Assembly: GCF_001921215.1 (NCBI RefSeq) | Contig: NZ_MSIF01000047.1 | Span: 1 to 33,689 of the forward strand | Source: Actinophytocola xinjiangensis | GTDB taxonomy: Bacteria > Actinomycetota > Actinomycetes > Mycobacteriales > Pseudonocardiaceae | Direction of reading: 5' to 3' | DNA length: 33,689 bases | In this document: positions 23,887-31,174 of the stretch, one piece after another | How positions within the stretch are numbered: position 1 is the stretch's first letter | Layout of the letters: every line of letters begins with the position of its first letter | Program-made: the position numbers and the translations under genes | Notes under the pieces: model-generated | The model's input: the letters and a program-made list of their open reading frames with translations, nothing else | What the model was told of the DNA's origin: nothing | Database searches by the model: none

Positions 23887-23933
23887 TTGACGTCATTCAA
23901 CTACCGAGGGTAATTGGTGAAATTACTTTCGGT
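23887..23933 (+). promoter_or_regulatory. Candidate promoter and overlapping palindrome upstream of the hemopexin gene
   Basis: TTGACG (23887-23892) and TAATTG (23911-23916) form a plausible -35/-10 pair with an 18-base spacer. A hyphenated palindrome ACCGA-GG-GTAATT-GGTGA-AATTAC-TT-TCGGT (23903-23933) overlaps the -10 and start region, as a repressor site would. The transcript would have a leader of about 190 bases. Confidence 0.45.
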
Positions 23934-24110
23934 TCTGAGTGGTGTCGCGACCCGTCCGGAAGAACCGCACACGAACGGCACCCGATCGGCTCACCGGATC
24001 GAGGCCGGTCATCAGCCTCCCCAGCGATCTCCCGCCGGCCCGGGGATGCCGATGAATCTTCACGGGGAACTCCCCCGACTTTTTCTCGTTGCGTCCCAGG
24101 AGAGAGACTG

Positions 24111-24872
24111 ATGAGACTCAAGTTCAGCCGTGTGACGATGGCCGCGTTCGCCTTCGGTGTGCTGGCGGTGTCCACGATCGGCCAGGCCTCCGCAGCCCCG
24201 GCGGAGAACCCGGAAACGACCGCGACCACGCACGTCGACGCCGCCCTGGAGGCCACCCCGTTCGGGGCCGACCAGGTGTGGCTGTTCAAGGACTCCCGCT
24301 ACGTCCGCTACAACGTCGTGACCGACACCGTCGTGGTCGGCCCGCGCACCATCGCCGAGGGCTGGACCGGCCTGCCCGCGCGGTTCACCAGCGGCATCGA
24401 CGCCGCGGTGCCCTCGACGCTCGGCCCGAACCAGGCGTGGCTGTTCAAGGACGACCAGTACGTGCGCTACGACCTGGCCAACGACCAGGTCATCGTCGGC
24501 CCGCGCACGATCGCCGAGGGCTGGACCGGTCTGCCGGCCCGGTTCACCCGGGGCATCGACGCTGCGGTCACCGCGACCCCGTTCGGCGCCGACCAGGTGT
24601 GGCTGTTCAAGGACGACGAGTACGTCCGCTACAACACCCGCACCGACACCGTCGTGGTGGCGCCGCGCAAGATCTCCCAGGGCTGGGTCGACATGCCGGC
24701 CCAGTTCGACTACGCGATCGACGCCGCGGTGACCGCGCCGTCGTTCGGCACCGACCAGGCGTGGCTGTTCAACGACGCCGACTACGTGCGCTACGACACC
24801 AAGGCCGACAAGACCATCGCCGGCCCCCGGGACACCGCGCAGGGCTGGCCCGGCCTGCGCTGGACCAGCTGA
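24111..24872 (+). CDS. Secreted hemopexin-repeat protein
   Basis: 253 aa. The N-terminus is a Sec signal peptide (MRLKFSRVTMAAFAFGVLAV, cleavage probably after QASA, about residue 27). Four hemopexin-like repeats of about 49 aa follow, each with a WLFKDxxYVRYxxxxD core and an IAEGWTGLPARF-type closing turn. They end in IDAAV, which starts the next blade; the last blade ends WPGLRWTS. Together they should form one four-bladed propeller, with no protease or other domain attached. Bacterial and fungal hemopexin proteins bind varied ligands; the ligand here is unknown. AGGAG lies upstream of ATG 24111. A terminator follows. Confidence 0.92.
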   Translation: MRLKFSRVTMAAFAFGVLAVSTIGQASAAPAENPETTATTHVDAALEATPFGADQVWLFKDSRYVRYNVVTDTVVVGPRTIAEGWTGLPARFTSGIDAAVPSTLGPNQAWLFKDDQYVRYDLANDQVIVGPRTIAEGWTGLPARFTRGIDAAVTATPFGADQVWLFKDDEYVRYNTRTDTVVVAPRKISQGWVDMPAQFDYAIDAAVTAPSFGTDQAWLFNDADYVRYDTKADKTIAGPRDTAQGWPGLRWTS

Positions 24873-24895
24873 TCTGATCCACCCGTTTCGACCTC

Positions 24896-24928
24896 GGCCC
24901 GCCGGACGGTCCCCCCGTCCGGCGGGCC
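24896..24928 (+). terminator. Hairpin terminator after the hemopexin gene
   Basis: A perfect 14-bp stem (GGCCCGCCGGACGG / CCGTCCGGCGGGCC) with a 5-base loop lies 23 bases past the stop. Confidence 0.85.
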
Positions 24929-24995
24929 GTCGGTCTCTTCGTGTGTCCTCCCTACAGTGACGTCCTGGAGATCGTCGAGGCGTGAGAGGAGAGTC

Positions 24996-25295
24996 ATGGC
25001 GGGCGAGGTGGGGAAACTGGAGCGGGAGTTCACCGCGACGCTGCGGCGCAGTGACGCCAAGGGCGGCCACACGTACGTGGTGTGGCCGGAGTCGGTGGAG
25101 TTCTTCGGCACCCGGGGCCTGGTGAAGGTCCGGGGCACGATCGACGGCGAGCCGTTCCGCGGCTCGTTCATGGCACTGGGCGACGGCACGCACAAGCTGC
25201 CGGTGGCCGCCGGACTGCGCACGACCATCGGCAAACAGGCTGGTGACACGGTGACGGTCGTGCTGACCGAGCGCCTCGCCCCCGGCCAGGAGTAG
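24996..25295 (+). CDS. DUF1905 domain protein
   Basis: 99 aa. The sequence [57 protein letters not shown] and [17 protein letters not shown] follows the DUF1905 beta-barrel-like pattern throughout. ATG 24996 is preceded by GAGAGGAGAG. The family has no established function and is often encoded singly or fused to YdeI-type domains. It is followed by its own short spacer and the promoter of the next gene. Confidence 0.85.
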   Translation: MAGEVGKLEREFTATLRRSDAKGGHTYVVWPESVEFFGTRGLVKVRGTIDGEPFRGSFMALGDGTHKLPVAAGLRTTIGKQAGDTVTVVLTERLAPGQE

Positions 25296-25309
25296 CGACG
25301 ACGCACCTC

Positions 25310-25338
25310 TTGATCGCGGCCCGGGGTGCTCCTACTAT
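25310..25338 (+). promoter_or_regulatory. Sigma-70-type promoter for a leaderless transcript
   Basis: TTGATC (25310-25315), a 17-base spacer and TACTAT (25333-25338) form a near-consensus promoter. The GTG at 25347 lies 8 bases past the -10, where transcription should begin, and there is no ribosome site. The mRNA is therefore predicted to be leaderless. Confidence 0.7.
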
Positions 25339-25346
25339 CACGCTCC

Positions 25347-26204
25347 GTGCATATTCCACACTTACTTGGCCGGGCGATCGCCGCCGTGTCGATCGTGTCC
25401 GCCGCGGTCACCACCGCCGTCGTCACCAGCCCGGCGTCCGCCTCGGGGGTCGAGGCCGCCGCGACCTCCGTCCGGGTCATGACCTGGAACATCCACGGCA
25501 GCACAGCCAACATCCCCAAGCTCGCGGCGTTCATCAAGCGCTACGACCCGGACGTCCTGCTGGTGCAGGAAATCCAGGTCACGTCCCAGCGCAACCAGGT
25601 GCGCGGTCTCGCCGCCGAACTCGGCTGGGACACCGCGGCGGAGCGCGCCGACCACGTCTACTTCGGCCGCGCCGACCATCCGGGTGCGCCGTGCGGCAGC
25701 GGTGACGACTGGGTCGGCAACGCCATCTTCACCAAGTTCCCGATCGACAAGCGGGTCCGCTTCACCCTTCCCCGGCATTCGAGCTGCCCCGGCGCGGGAT
25801 CGGTCCACCGCTCGCTGGCCGGCGCGAGCGTCATCCTGCCGGGGTCGACGAAGATCGCGGTGTGGAACACCCACCTCACGGTGGGCGCCGGCGCGGGCCG
25901 CGTGCAGCGCGAGGCCCAGGCACGGTGGATCGAGAACTACCTCGACCACACCGTTCCGCTGGTGCTCGCCGGCGACTTCAACGACGTCCAGGGCAGCACG
26001 ACCTACACCATCTACCCCCGCGCCGGCTGGACCGACGCCGGCAAGAACGCCGGCCCGACGCTCAACGGCAAGCGGATCGACTACGTCTGGTCCAAGAAGG
26101 CGACGCCGACCAAGGCCGTCTCACCGGCCCTCCCCCAGCCAGCACCGGGCGAGCCCAAACTCTCCGACCACCGCCCCGTCATCGTCGACCTGACGATCGG
26201 CTAG
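25347..26204 (+). CDS. Secreted endonuclease/exonuclease/phosphatase-family protein
   Basis: 285 aa from GTG 25347. A signal peptide (hydrophobic AIAAVSIVSAAVTTAVVTS, cleavage near ASA, about residue 33) precedes a DNase I-like EEP domain. Catalytic motifs in order: TWNIHG, LLVQEIQ, WNTHL, LAGDFNDVQG and SDHRPVIVD, which cover the usual Asn, Glu, Asp-x-Asn and Asp-His residues. A cysteine pair (PCGSGDD, SSCPG) may form a disulfide. It is probably an extracellular nuclease or phosphodiesterase. The start has no ribosome site and sits just behind a promoter. Codon 6 is TTA (25362-25364), rare in this genome, suggesting bldA-dependent translation and developmental timing. Confidence 0.9.
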   Translation: MHIPHLLGRAIAAVSIVSAAVTTAVVTSPASASGVEAAATSVRVMTWNIHGSTANIPKLAAFIKRYDPDVLLVQEIQVTSQRNQVRGLAAELGWDTAAERADHVYFGRADHPGAPCGSGDDWVGNAIFTKFPIDKRVRFTLPRHSSCPGAGSVHRSLAGASVILPGSTKIAVWNTHLTVGAGAGRVQREAQARWIENYLDHTVPLVLAGDFNDVQGSTTYTIYPRAGWTDAGKNAGPTLNGKRIDYVWSKKATPTKAVSPALPQPAPGEPKLSDHRPVIVDLTIG

Positions 26205-26214
26205 AACCGGCGCG

Positions 26215-26261
26215 CTCCGGGGTCGGGCAGTACCTCACCGGTCCCAGGCCCGGCCCCGGAG
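26215..26261. terminator. Possible shared hairpin terminator
   Basis: CTCCGGGG (26215-26222) pairs with CCCCGGAG (26254-26261), extended inward by CGGG/CCCG after one mismatch, with a long loop. It lies between the convergent EEP gene and the 81-aa gene. Confidence 0.45.
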
Positions 26262-26352
26262 ACCACGGTCCGCGCCATCGATCGCAGTGGCGGTACCGCC
26301 CCACGCCGCCGCCTCACCGAACTCGACCCGTGACGCCCCGGGCCGAGCGGCG

Positions 26353-26598
26353 TCAGACCGCCGGTGCGTGAAGTTTCGGCAGGTCGGCCCTGGGGTCGTC
26401 CGGGATCCGACACGCCAGCAACTCGGTGGCGAGCCCGACGAAACGCTCCAGTGCCGCTCGCTCGAACAGCACGTTCACCCCGTCGTCGGGTCCTCCGAAC
26501 GTGACATGAACGTCCAGGTCTCCGGTGAACTCGCCGCCCATGCGACAACTTTCGGGGATGTCGAGCCACACCGACTTCTCCGGTGGGTCAGCGACCAT
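26353..26598 (-). CDS. Unknown 81-aa protein
   Basis: 81 aa from ATG 26598, preceded by GGGAG at 8-base spacing; the frame is open up to 26736 but that part crosses an AT-rich, palindrome-bearing region. Acidic protein with MVADPPEKSVWLDIPESCRM, FTGDLDVHVTFGGPDDGVNV and a helix LFERAALERFVGLATELLA. No known domain is recognised. It lies divergently beside an XRE-DUF397 module, a place where small partner genes are common, and its start overlaps a 26-aa ORF. Confidence 0.6.
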   Translation of the reverse strand: MVADPPEKSVWLDIPESCRMGGEFTGDLDVHVTFGGPDDGVNVLFERAALERFVGLATELLACRIPDDPRADLPKLHAPAV

Positions 26599-26668
26599 GC
26601 CGCACACTCCCAACGCCGGCAGAGCCCGATCGAGCCCTCCGGCAAAGCCCGTTGATCTTGCTGCGCAT
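26588..26668 (-). CDS. Possible 26-aa leader or peptide ORF
   Basis: A short ORF, MRSKINGLCRRARSGSAGVG followed by SVRHGR, starts at ATG 26668 after GAAAGG with 7-base spacing. It stops 11 bases inside the start of the 81-aa gene in another frame. It is strongly basic, with a single cysteine. The overlap would allow translational coupling. It may equally be chance; the ribosome site and overlap are the only support. Confidence 0.3.
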   Translation of the reverse strand: MRSKINGLCRRARSGSAGVGSVRHGR

Positions 26669-26730
26669 CGGTACACCTTTCGCAGTGGTTCCACATTGGT
26701 TCTGAGCCAGAACGATGGTGGCTCGACTAG

Positions 26731-26768
26731 GAACATAACAGTTATGGAAGGCTTCCATTTTTATGTTC
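26731..26768. promoter_or_regulatory. AT-rich nested palindromes in the divergent region before the XRE gene
   Basis: GAACATAA (26731-26738) and TTATGTTC (26761-26768) form an outer inverted repeat. It encloses two odd-centred palindromes, ATAAC-A-GTTAT (26735-26745) and ATGGAAG-G-CTTCCAT (26744-26758). The region is a clear AT-rich island between the divergent 81-aa gene and the XRE gene. It is a likely promoter/operator hub. Further right, CCCCCC-A-GGGGGG (26800-26812) adds another symmetric element. Confidence 0.55.
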
Positions 26769-26848
26769 ATCCATTTGAGTGACGAGATGAACCGAGCTAC
26801 CCCCCAGGGGGGAGACTGTCAACCCCGTGATCAGGAGGTGCGCACACG

Positions 26849-27718
26849 TTGAGTGGAACTGTCAGTCCGGTTCAGAGCAGGCGTCTGGCTCGGACCTTGC
26901 GACGCTGGCGAGAGCGGGCGGGCTACTCCGTCGAGCGCGCGGCCGACGAGTTGCTCTGCGGTTCCGGCACTGTCTCACGCATGGAGACGGGCGGAAGTGC
27001 GGAGCCGCTGCGGGTCAAGGCAGCGCTGGAGTTGTACGGCGCCCCGGCCAAGATCGTGGACGAGATGGTGGAGGCAGCCAAACGCCGTCGTCGCCGGGGT
27101 GTCCTGCGGCGTCCGTACTACGACTTCGTGTCCGCCGCCTTCGCGGAGTACCTCGACCTGGAGAACGAGGCCAGCGAACTCGCCTGCTTCCAACTCGACA
27201 TCGTGCACGGCCTGCTCCAGACCGAGGACTACGCACGCGCGCTGATCGGCAGCGCGGGCGAGGTCATCGCCGCGGACGACACGGACAAGTTCCTGCGGCT
27301 TCGCATGGAACGCCAACTCCGCCTGGCCGGCGAGGATCCGCTGGCCCTGCGCGTCATCCTCGGTGAAGCCGCGCTGCACACCGAGGTCGGCGGTCCGGCG
27401 GTGTTGCGGAACCAACTCGACCACCTGGTCGAACTGGTCGAGTCCTCGGCGAACGTCGACGTGCGAGTGCTGCCCTACACGGCGGGCGGACACCCTGCCG
27501 TCGGCTGCAACTACACCGTGCTGGCCTTCGCCGGCGCCGGGGACACCGCCGAACCGGAGGTCATCTACACCGAGAACATCGTCAGCTTCGTCCTCCAGGA
27601 CGACAGTGACGAAGTTGCCCGCTTCCAGCGCATCTATGATCAGGTGTGGGGTATGACCGTTGACGCCGAGGCGTCGGTCGACAGGATGCGTCGGGCCAGG
27701 GCCCAGCTCACGGGGTGA
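26849..27718 (+). CDS. XRE-family regulator with DUF5753 domain
   Basis: 289 aa. The helix-turn-helix occupies about residues 10-60 (RRLARTLRRWRERAGYSVER, GSGTVSRMETGG). A DUF5753 sensor domain follows (about 100-280; RRPYYDFVSAAFAEYLDLEN, FQLDIVHGLLQTEDYARALI, GPAVLRNQLDHLVEL, VYTENIVSFVLQDD-like end). The TTG start at 26849 is set by a perfect AGGAGGTG 8 bases upstream. These actinobacterial regulators are usually paired with DUF397 proteins, as here 21 bases downstream. They control development or antibiotic genes in studied cases. Confidence 0.93.
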   Translation: MSGTVSPVQSRRLARTLRRWRERAGYSVERAADELLCGSGTVSRMETGGSAEPLRVKAALELYGAPAKIVDEMVEAAKRRRRRGVLRRPYYDFVSAAFAEYLDLENEASELACFQLDIVHGLLQTEDYARALIGSAGEVIAADDTDKFLRLRMERQLRLAGEDPLALRVILGEAALHTEVGGPAVLRNQLDHLVELVESSANVDVRVLPYTAGGHPAVGCNYTVLAFAGAGDTAEPEVIYTENIVSFVLQDDSDEVARFQRIYDQVWGMTVDAEASVDRMRRARAQLTG

Positions 27719-27739
27719 TGATCCGAGGAGGGTCAGGTA

Positions 27740-27946
27740 ATGACGAGCGACGACCTCTCCTGTGCCAGGTGGCGCAAGAGCAGCGCTTCCCAGCCCAACG
27801 GGTCCTGTGTCGAGTTGGCGACCGACGGTCGGACGTGGGTCGCCGCGCGGGACAGCAAGAACCCCGCTGGCGGAGTGCTGGTGGTCGACGCCGCCCCGTT
27901 CCGACGCTTTCTCGCCGGGGTCGCGGGGGTCAGATCGCCGACCTGA
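27740..27946 (+). CDS. DUF397 domain protein (partner of the XRE regulator)
   Basis: 68 aa. It has ARWRKSSASQPNGSCVELAT, TWVAARDSKNPAGGVLVVD and FLAGV, the full DUF397 pattern. GGAGGG precedes ATG 27740, and the 21-base gap indicates one operon with the XRE gene. Its last 17 bases overlap the end of the convergent second XRE gene, so the two transcripts are antisense at their 3' ends. Confidence 0.93.
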   Translation: MTSDDLSCARWRKSSASQPNGSCVELATDGRTWVAARDSKNPAGGVLVVDAAPFRRFLAGVAGVRSPT

Positions 27947-28835
27947 CCTTGGCGAGCATCTGGCGGCTGTTGTCGGGGGTTTCGGCGTCGACGGCCAAGC
28001 GGTCGATGACGCGGCCGTACAGCTCGATCTCGTTGGGGCGGTCGAGGTAGAGGGCGCCGCCGAGGTGTTCGACGTAGACGATGTCGGGCAGGGCCGGTTC
28101 GGCGAAGCGCAGCATGCTGAACGCTCCCTCGGCCGCGTAGCCGCTGCGGTCGTAGGGGACGATCTGCAGCGTGATGTTGGGCTGGCGGGTCATCTCCAGC
28201 AGGTGGTCGAGCTGGCGGCGCAGGACGGCCGGGCCGCCGATCGGGCGGTGCAGCACCGACTCGTCGACGACCGCCCACAGGCGCGGCGCGCCGGGGCGGG
28301 ACAGGACCTTCTGGCGTTGCAGGCGCAGCCGCACGCGACGTTCGGTTGGCTCGTCGAGGTGGTCGGGGTGGCCCCGGCTGGCGACGGCGCGGGTGTACTC
28401 CTCGGTCTGCAGCAGGCCGGGGACGAACTGGAGTTCGTAGTTCTGGATGAGCGACGCCGACTCCTCCAACCCGACGAAGTCCTGGAACCAGTCGGGCATG
28501 AGGTCGGTGTACCGGTGCCACCAGCCGCGCTCGTTGGACTTGCGGACCATCTCCAGGAACACTTCGCGTTCGCTGGAGTCGGTGACGCCGTACATCGTCA
28601 GCAGGTCGGCGACGTCGCGTTCCTTGAAGCCGACGCGGCCCAGTTCCATGCGGCTGATCTTCGAGTCCGAGCCACGAATCGCGTAACCCGCCTGCGCGCG
28701 GGAGATGTCGGTCGCCTCGCGCAGGCGGCGCAGCTGCGCCCCGAGCACGATCCGGCGCGCGGTCGGTGCGCCGCTGACCTCACCATTCCCCCTGGCAGAG
28801 CCCTCAGAGTCACCGCGCAGGTCGTCCGCGGTCAT
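27930..28835 (-). CDS. Second XRE-family regulator with DUF5753 domain
   Basis: 301 aa. The helix-turn-helix at about 28-85 reads GAQLRRLREATDISRAQAGY, SDSKISRMELGRVGFKERDV. The DUF5753 part includes WWHRYTDLMPDWFQDFVGLE, NYELQFVPGLLQTEEYTRAV, GPAVLRRQLDHLLEM and YVEHLGGALYLDRPNEIELY. GGAGGGCGGAG precedes ATG 28835. Unlike the first XRE gene it has no DUF397 gene in its own direction; it converges on the DUF397 of the first module. The only DUF397 gene lacking an XRE neighbour is the one at 23508-23726. Confidence 0.93.
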   Translation of the reverse strand: MTADDLRGDSEGSARGNGEVSGAPTARRIVLGAQLRRLREATDISRAQAGYAIRGSDSKISRMELGRVGFKERDVADLLTMYGVTDSSEREVFLEMVRKSNERGWWHRYTDLMPDWFQDFVGLEESASLIQNYELQFVPGLLQTEEYTRAVASRGHPDHLDEPTERRVRLRLQRQKVLSRPGAPRLWAVVDESVLHRPIGGPAVLRRQLDHLLEMTRQPNITLQIVPYDRSGYAAEGAFSMLRFAEPALPDIVYVEHLGGALYLDRPNEIELYGRVIDRLAVDAETPDNSRQMLAKVRSAI

Positions 28836-28895
28836 CTCCGCCCTCCGTGGTCGCTCGTCACCATCGACAGCTCAGGGTACGCGCTTGACGCGCGC

Positions 28896-28958
28896 ACGGG
28901 GAGTAGCACCGCCGTTCTCCGTTGCTTGTGCATGTGAGAACGGCGGTGCATTCCCCGT
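28896..28958 (-). terminator. Long hairpin terminator of the serine protease gene
   Basis: ACGGGGA (28896-28902) pairs with TCCCCGT (28952-28958). After a small internal bulge, GCACCGCCGTTCTC (28906-28919) pairs with GAGAACGGCGGTGC (28936-28949) around a 16-base loop. It begins 4 bases past the protease stop. Confidence 0.75.
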
Positions 28959-28961
28959 CGA

Positions 28962-30071
28962 TCAGGCCGTGACCAGGCTCAGCCCGTACACGCCGAGGAT
29001 CTCGTTCACCGGCTGGAACCAGGTTTGGCCACCGGAGGAACAGTTGCCCCACCCGCCGGACGTGACGCCCTGGGCCTGGTCGCCGGTGATGAACGACCCG
29101 CCGGAGTCACCGGGTTCGGCGCACACGCTGGTCTTGGTCATCTGGTGCACCGCGCCCTGCGAGTAGTTGACGGTCTCGTTCTTGGCCAGCACCTGCCCGC
29201 AGTGCCAGTGGGTGGTCGACCCCGAGCGGCAGATCGACGAGCCGACCGGCGCCTCGCCCGAACCGCGCACGAGCCGGTCGGGGATGACGCCCCAGCCCAG
29301 GACGACCGGCGCGGTCCACCAGCCGTTGCCGATCCGGACGAACGCGTAGTCGTTGCCAGGGAAGGAACTTCCGGCGAAGTTGCCCATCGCCGAGCCGTCC
29401 CAGCCGACGACCGAGGAGCCGGTGCCGCCGCAGTGCCCGGCGGTGACGAACCCGCCGTGCACCGAGAAGCCGATCGAGCAGCGGGTGTTCCCGTTGATGT
29501 AGAAGGGATCGCCGCCGACGGTGCCGGCCGCGAACGTGCTCGGCCGCGCGTCGACCTCGACGGTCTCGACGTCACCGGCCAGGCCGAGGAACGTCTGGAC
29601 GTCGGCGTCGCCGGCCGTGCCGCGCACGACCGACGCGACGACGGTGTTGGCGCGGGGGTCGACGTGCCAGCTGGCGACCGAGTCGGGCGCGTCGGCCCGG
29701 TCGAGCCTGGCCTTCGCGGCGTCCAGGGCCGCCAGGGTGTGCTCGACCCGTTCGACCCGCGCGCCGGTCGCCGCGACGTCGGCGGCGTTGGCGCCCGAGG
29801 TGAGGCCGACGACGAGTGTGCCGGTGTCGGCGTCGAACCAGGAGCCGCCGAAGTCGGCGCCGGCGGCGGCCTTCGCGGCCGGTTCGACGTCGATGGCGGT
29901 GGCCTCGGCGCGGACGCGGGCGGCGGCCTGGGTGTCGGTCAGGCCGAGGTCACGGGCCATGGCCGTGACCATTCCGTCCGAGACATCGACGGTGTCAGCG
30001 GCCGAGGGGGTCGCGGTGGCGCCCAGTGCCATCAGCGCGCCGATGGACACGAGCAGGGTTGTTTTCTTCAT
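28962..30071 (-). CDS. Secreted serine protease, streptogrisin/alpha-lytic type (S1E), with prodomain
   Basis: 369 aa preproprotein. Signal peptide 1-25 (MKKTTLLVSIGALMALGATA, cleavage near PSAA). An alpha-lytic-type prodomain follows to about residue 183. The mature protease starts near TVGGDPFYINGNTRCSIGFS. The catalytic triad is His213 (VTAGHCGG), Asp241 (FPGNDYAFVRI) and Ser323 (AEPGDSGGSFI). Three likely disulfides: Cys198-214, 281-291, 317-344. The family cleaves after hydrophobic or aromatic residues and needs the prodomain to fold. GAGGG precedes ATG 30071. A perfect LacI-type palindrome lies 61 bases upstream, and a hairpin follows the stop. Confidence 0.95.
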   Translation of the reverse strand: MKKTTLLVSIGALMALGATATPSAADTVDVSDGMVTAMARDLGLTDTQAAARVRAEATAIDVEPAAKAAAGADFGGSWFDADTGTLVVGLTSGANAADVAATGARVERVEHTLAALDAAKARLDRADAPDSVASWHVDPRANTVVASVVRGTAGDADVQTFLGLAGDVETVEVDARPSTFAAGTVGGDPFYINGNTRCSIGFSVHGGFVTAGHCGGTGSSVVGWDGSAMGNFAGSSFPGNDYAFVRIGNGWWTAPVVLGWGVIPDRLVRGSGEAPVGSSICRSGSTTHWHCGQVLAKNETVNYSQGAVHQMTKTSVCAEPGDSGGSFITGDQAQGVTSGGWGNCSSGGQTWFQPVNEILGVYGLSLVTA

Positions 30072-30131
30072 GGTGCCCTCGCTGTTTCTGTGCAGGGGGA
30101 GGCCGGGTCCCGGGCCCGGCCCCCTGAAGCC

Positions 30132-30147
30132 ATGAGAGCGCTCTCAT
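30132..30147. promoter_or_regulatory. Perfect LacI-type palindrome upstream of the protease gene
   Basis: ATGAGAGCGCTCTCAT is a 16-bp perfect palindrome with the central GAGCGCTC typical of LacI-family operators in actinomycetes; the CebR/CelR box is TGGGAGCGCTCCCA. It lies between the divergent protease and MBL-fold genes, nearer the protease. Confidence 0.65.
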
Positions 30148-30217
30148 CCATCACCGTGGTATGTCCGGCACGGTCACGTCAAGGTCTGGACCATTATTCC
30201 GGCCCTAGGCTGAGCGG

Positions 30218-31159
30218 ATGACGAGCACCGCGCACGACGTCGACACCCCCGGCCCGCCCACCGCGGTGGAGGTCAGCGACGGCGTCTTCGCCTACACCCA
30301 GCCGGACGGGACGTGGTGGATCAACAACACCGGTTTCCTGGTCGGCCGGCGCGGCGTGGTCAGCGTCGACGCGTGCGCGACCGTCCGGCGCACCCGCGCC
30401 TACCTCGACACGATCGCGCGGATCACCCCGCGCCCGGTCCGCACCCTGATCAACACCCACCACCACGGCGACCACACCTTCGGCAACTTCCTGTTCGACG
30501 GCGCGACGATCGTCGGCCACGAGGCGACCCGGGCCGGCATCCAGTCGTGGGGCAAGCCCATCGACGAACCGATCTGGAACACGGTCGACTGGGGCGAGGT
30601 CGAGCTGGAACCCCCGTTCCTCACCTACACCGACGGCGTCACCGTCTGGGTCGACGACCTGCGCTGCGAGGTCCGGCACACCGGCACCCCCGGCCACACC
30701 ACCAACGACTCGATCGTCTGGCTCGCCGACCGCAAGGTCCTGTTCTGCGGCGACCTGCTGTTCAACGGCGGAACGCCCTTTCTGCTCCAGGGCTCGGTCA
30801 GCGGCGCCCTGGAGGTGCTCACCGACGTCATCGAACCGCTCGGCGCCGAGGTCATCGTTCCCGGTCACGGGCCGGTCGCCGGCCCCGAGCTGATCGACGG
30901 GGTTCGCGGGTACCTGCGGTTCGTCGACGGCGTGGCGCGGGCGGCGCACGCGGACGGCGTGTCGGCCCTGGACGCCGCCCGCGACACCGACCTGGGCGAG
31001 TACGCCTCGCTCACCGACCCGGAGCGGATCGTCGGGAACCTGCACCGCGCCATCGCCGAACTCGACGGTGTACCGCGCGGCGGGGCCATCGACGCCGTCG
31101 CCGCCCTGCGCGACATGGTGACCTACAACGGCGGTCGTCCCCTCACCTGCCGCGCTTGA
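30218..31159 (+). CDS. MBL-fold metallo-hydrolase
   Basis: 313 aa. The metal-binding motif HHHGDH is at 81-86 (LINTHHHGDHTFGNF). Later ligands are His in GTPGHTTNDSIVWL, Asp in VLFCGDLLFNGGTPF and His in VIVPGHGPVAG. The arrangement is that of MBL hydrolases of the cyclase/SoxH-like type. There is no signal peptide, so it is cytoplasmic. ATG 30218 has little Shine-Dalgarno support. TAGGCT (30206-30211) lies 6 bases before it, so the transcript may be leaderless. Substrate unknown. Confidence 0.9.
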   Translation: MTSTAHDVDTPGPPTAVEVSDGVFAYTQPDGTWWINNTGFLVGRRGVVSVDACATVRRTRAYLDTIARITPRPVRTLINTHHHGDHTFGNFLFDGATIVGHEATRAGIQSWGKPIDEPIWNTVDWGEVELEPPFLTYTDGVTVWVDDLRCEVRHTGTPGHTTNDSIVWLADRKVLFCGDLLFNGGTPFLLQGSVSGALEVLTDVIEPLGAEVIVPGHGPVAGPELIDGVRGYLRFVDGVARAAHADGVSALDAARDTDLGEYASLTDPERIVGNLHRAIAELDGVPRGGAIDAVAALRDMVTYNGGRPLTCRA

Positions 31160-31174
31160 CGCTACCGTGGGGTG

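Larger units (their letters stand above)
23727..24110. other. Divergent intergenic region, DUF397 / hemopexin gene
   Basis: 384 bases without a gene. The left third holds the DUF397 promoter within inverted repeats (23764-23834). The middle holds a candidate promoter and operator for the hemopexin gene (23887-23933). The remaining approximately 170 bases (23935-24097) are GC-rich with no recognisable structure and would form a long 5' leader. Confidence 0.6.

Noticed and set aside
24111-24872. DNA tandem repeats in the hemopexin gene as a repeat array
   Set aside because: The periodicity of about 150 bases is explained by protein propeller blades.
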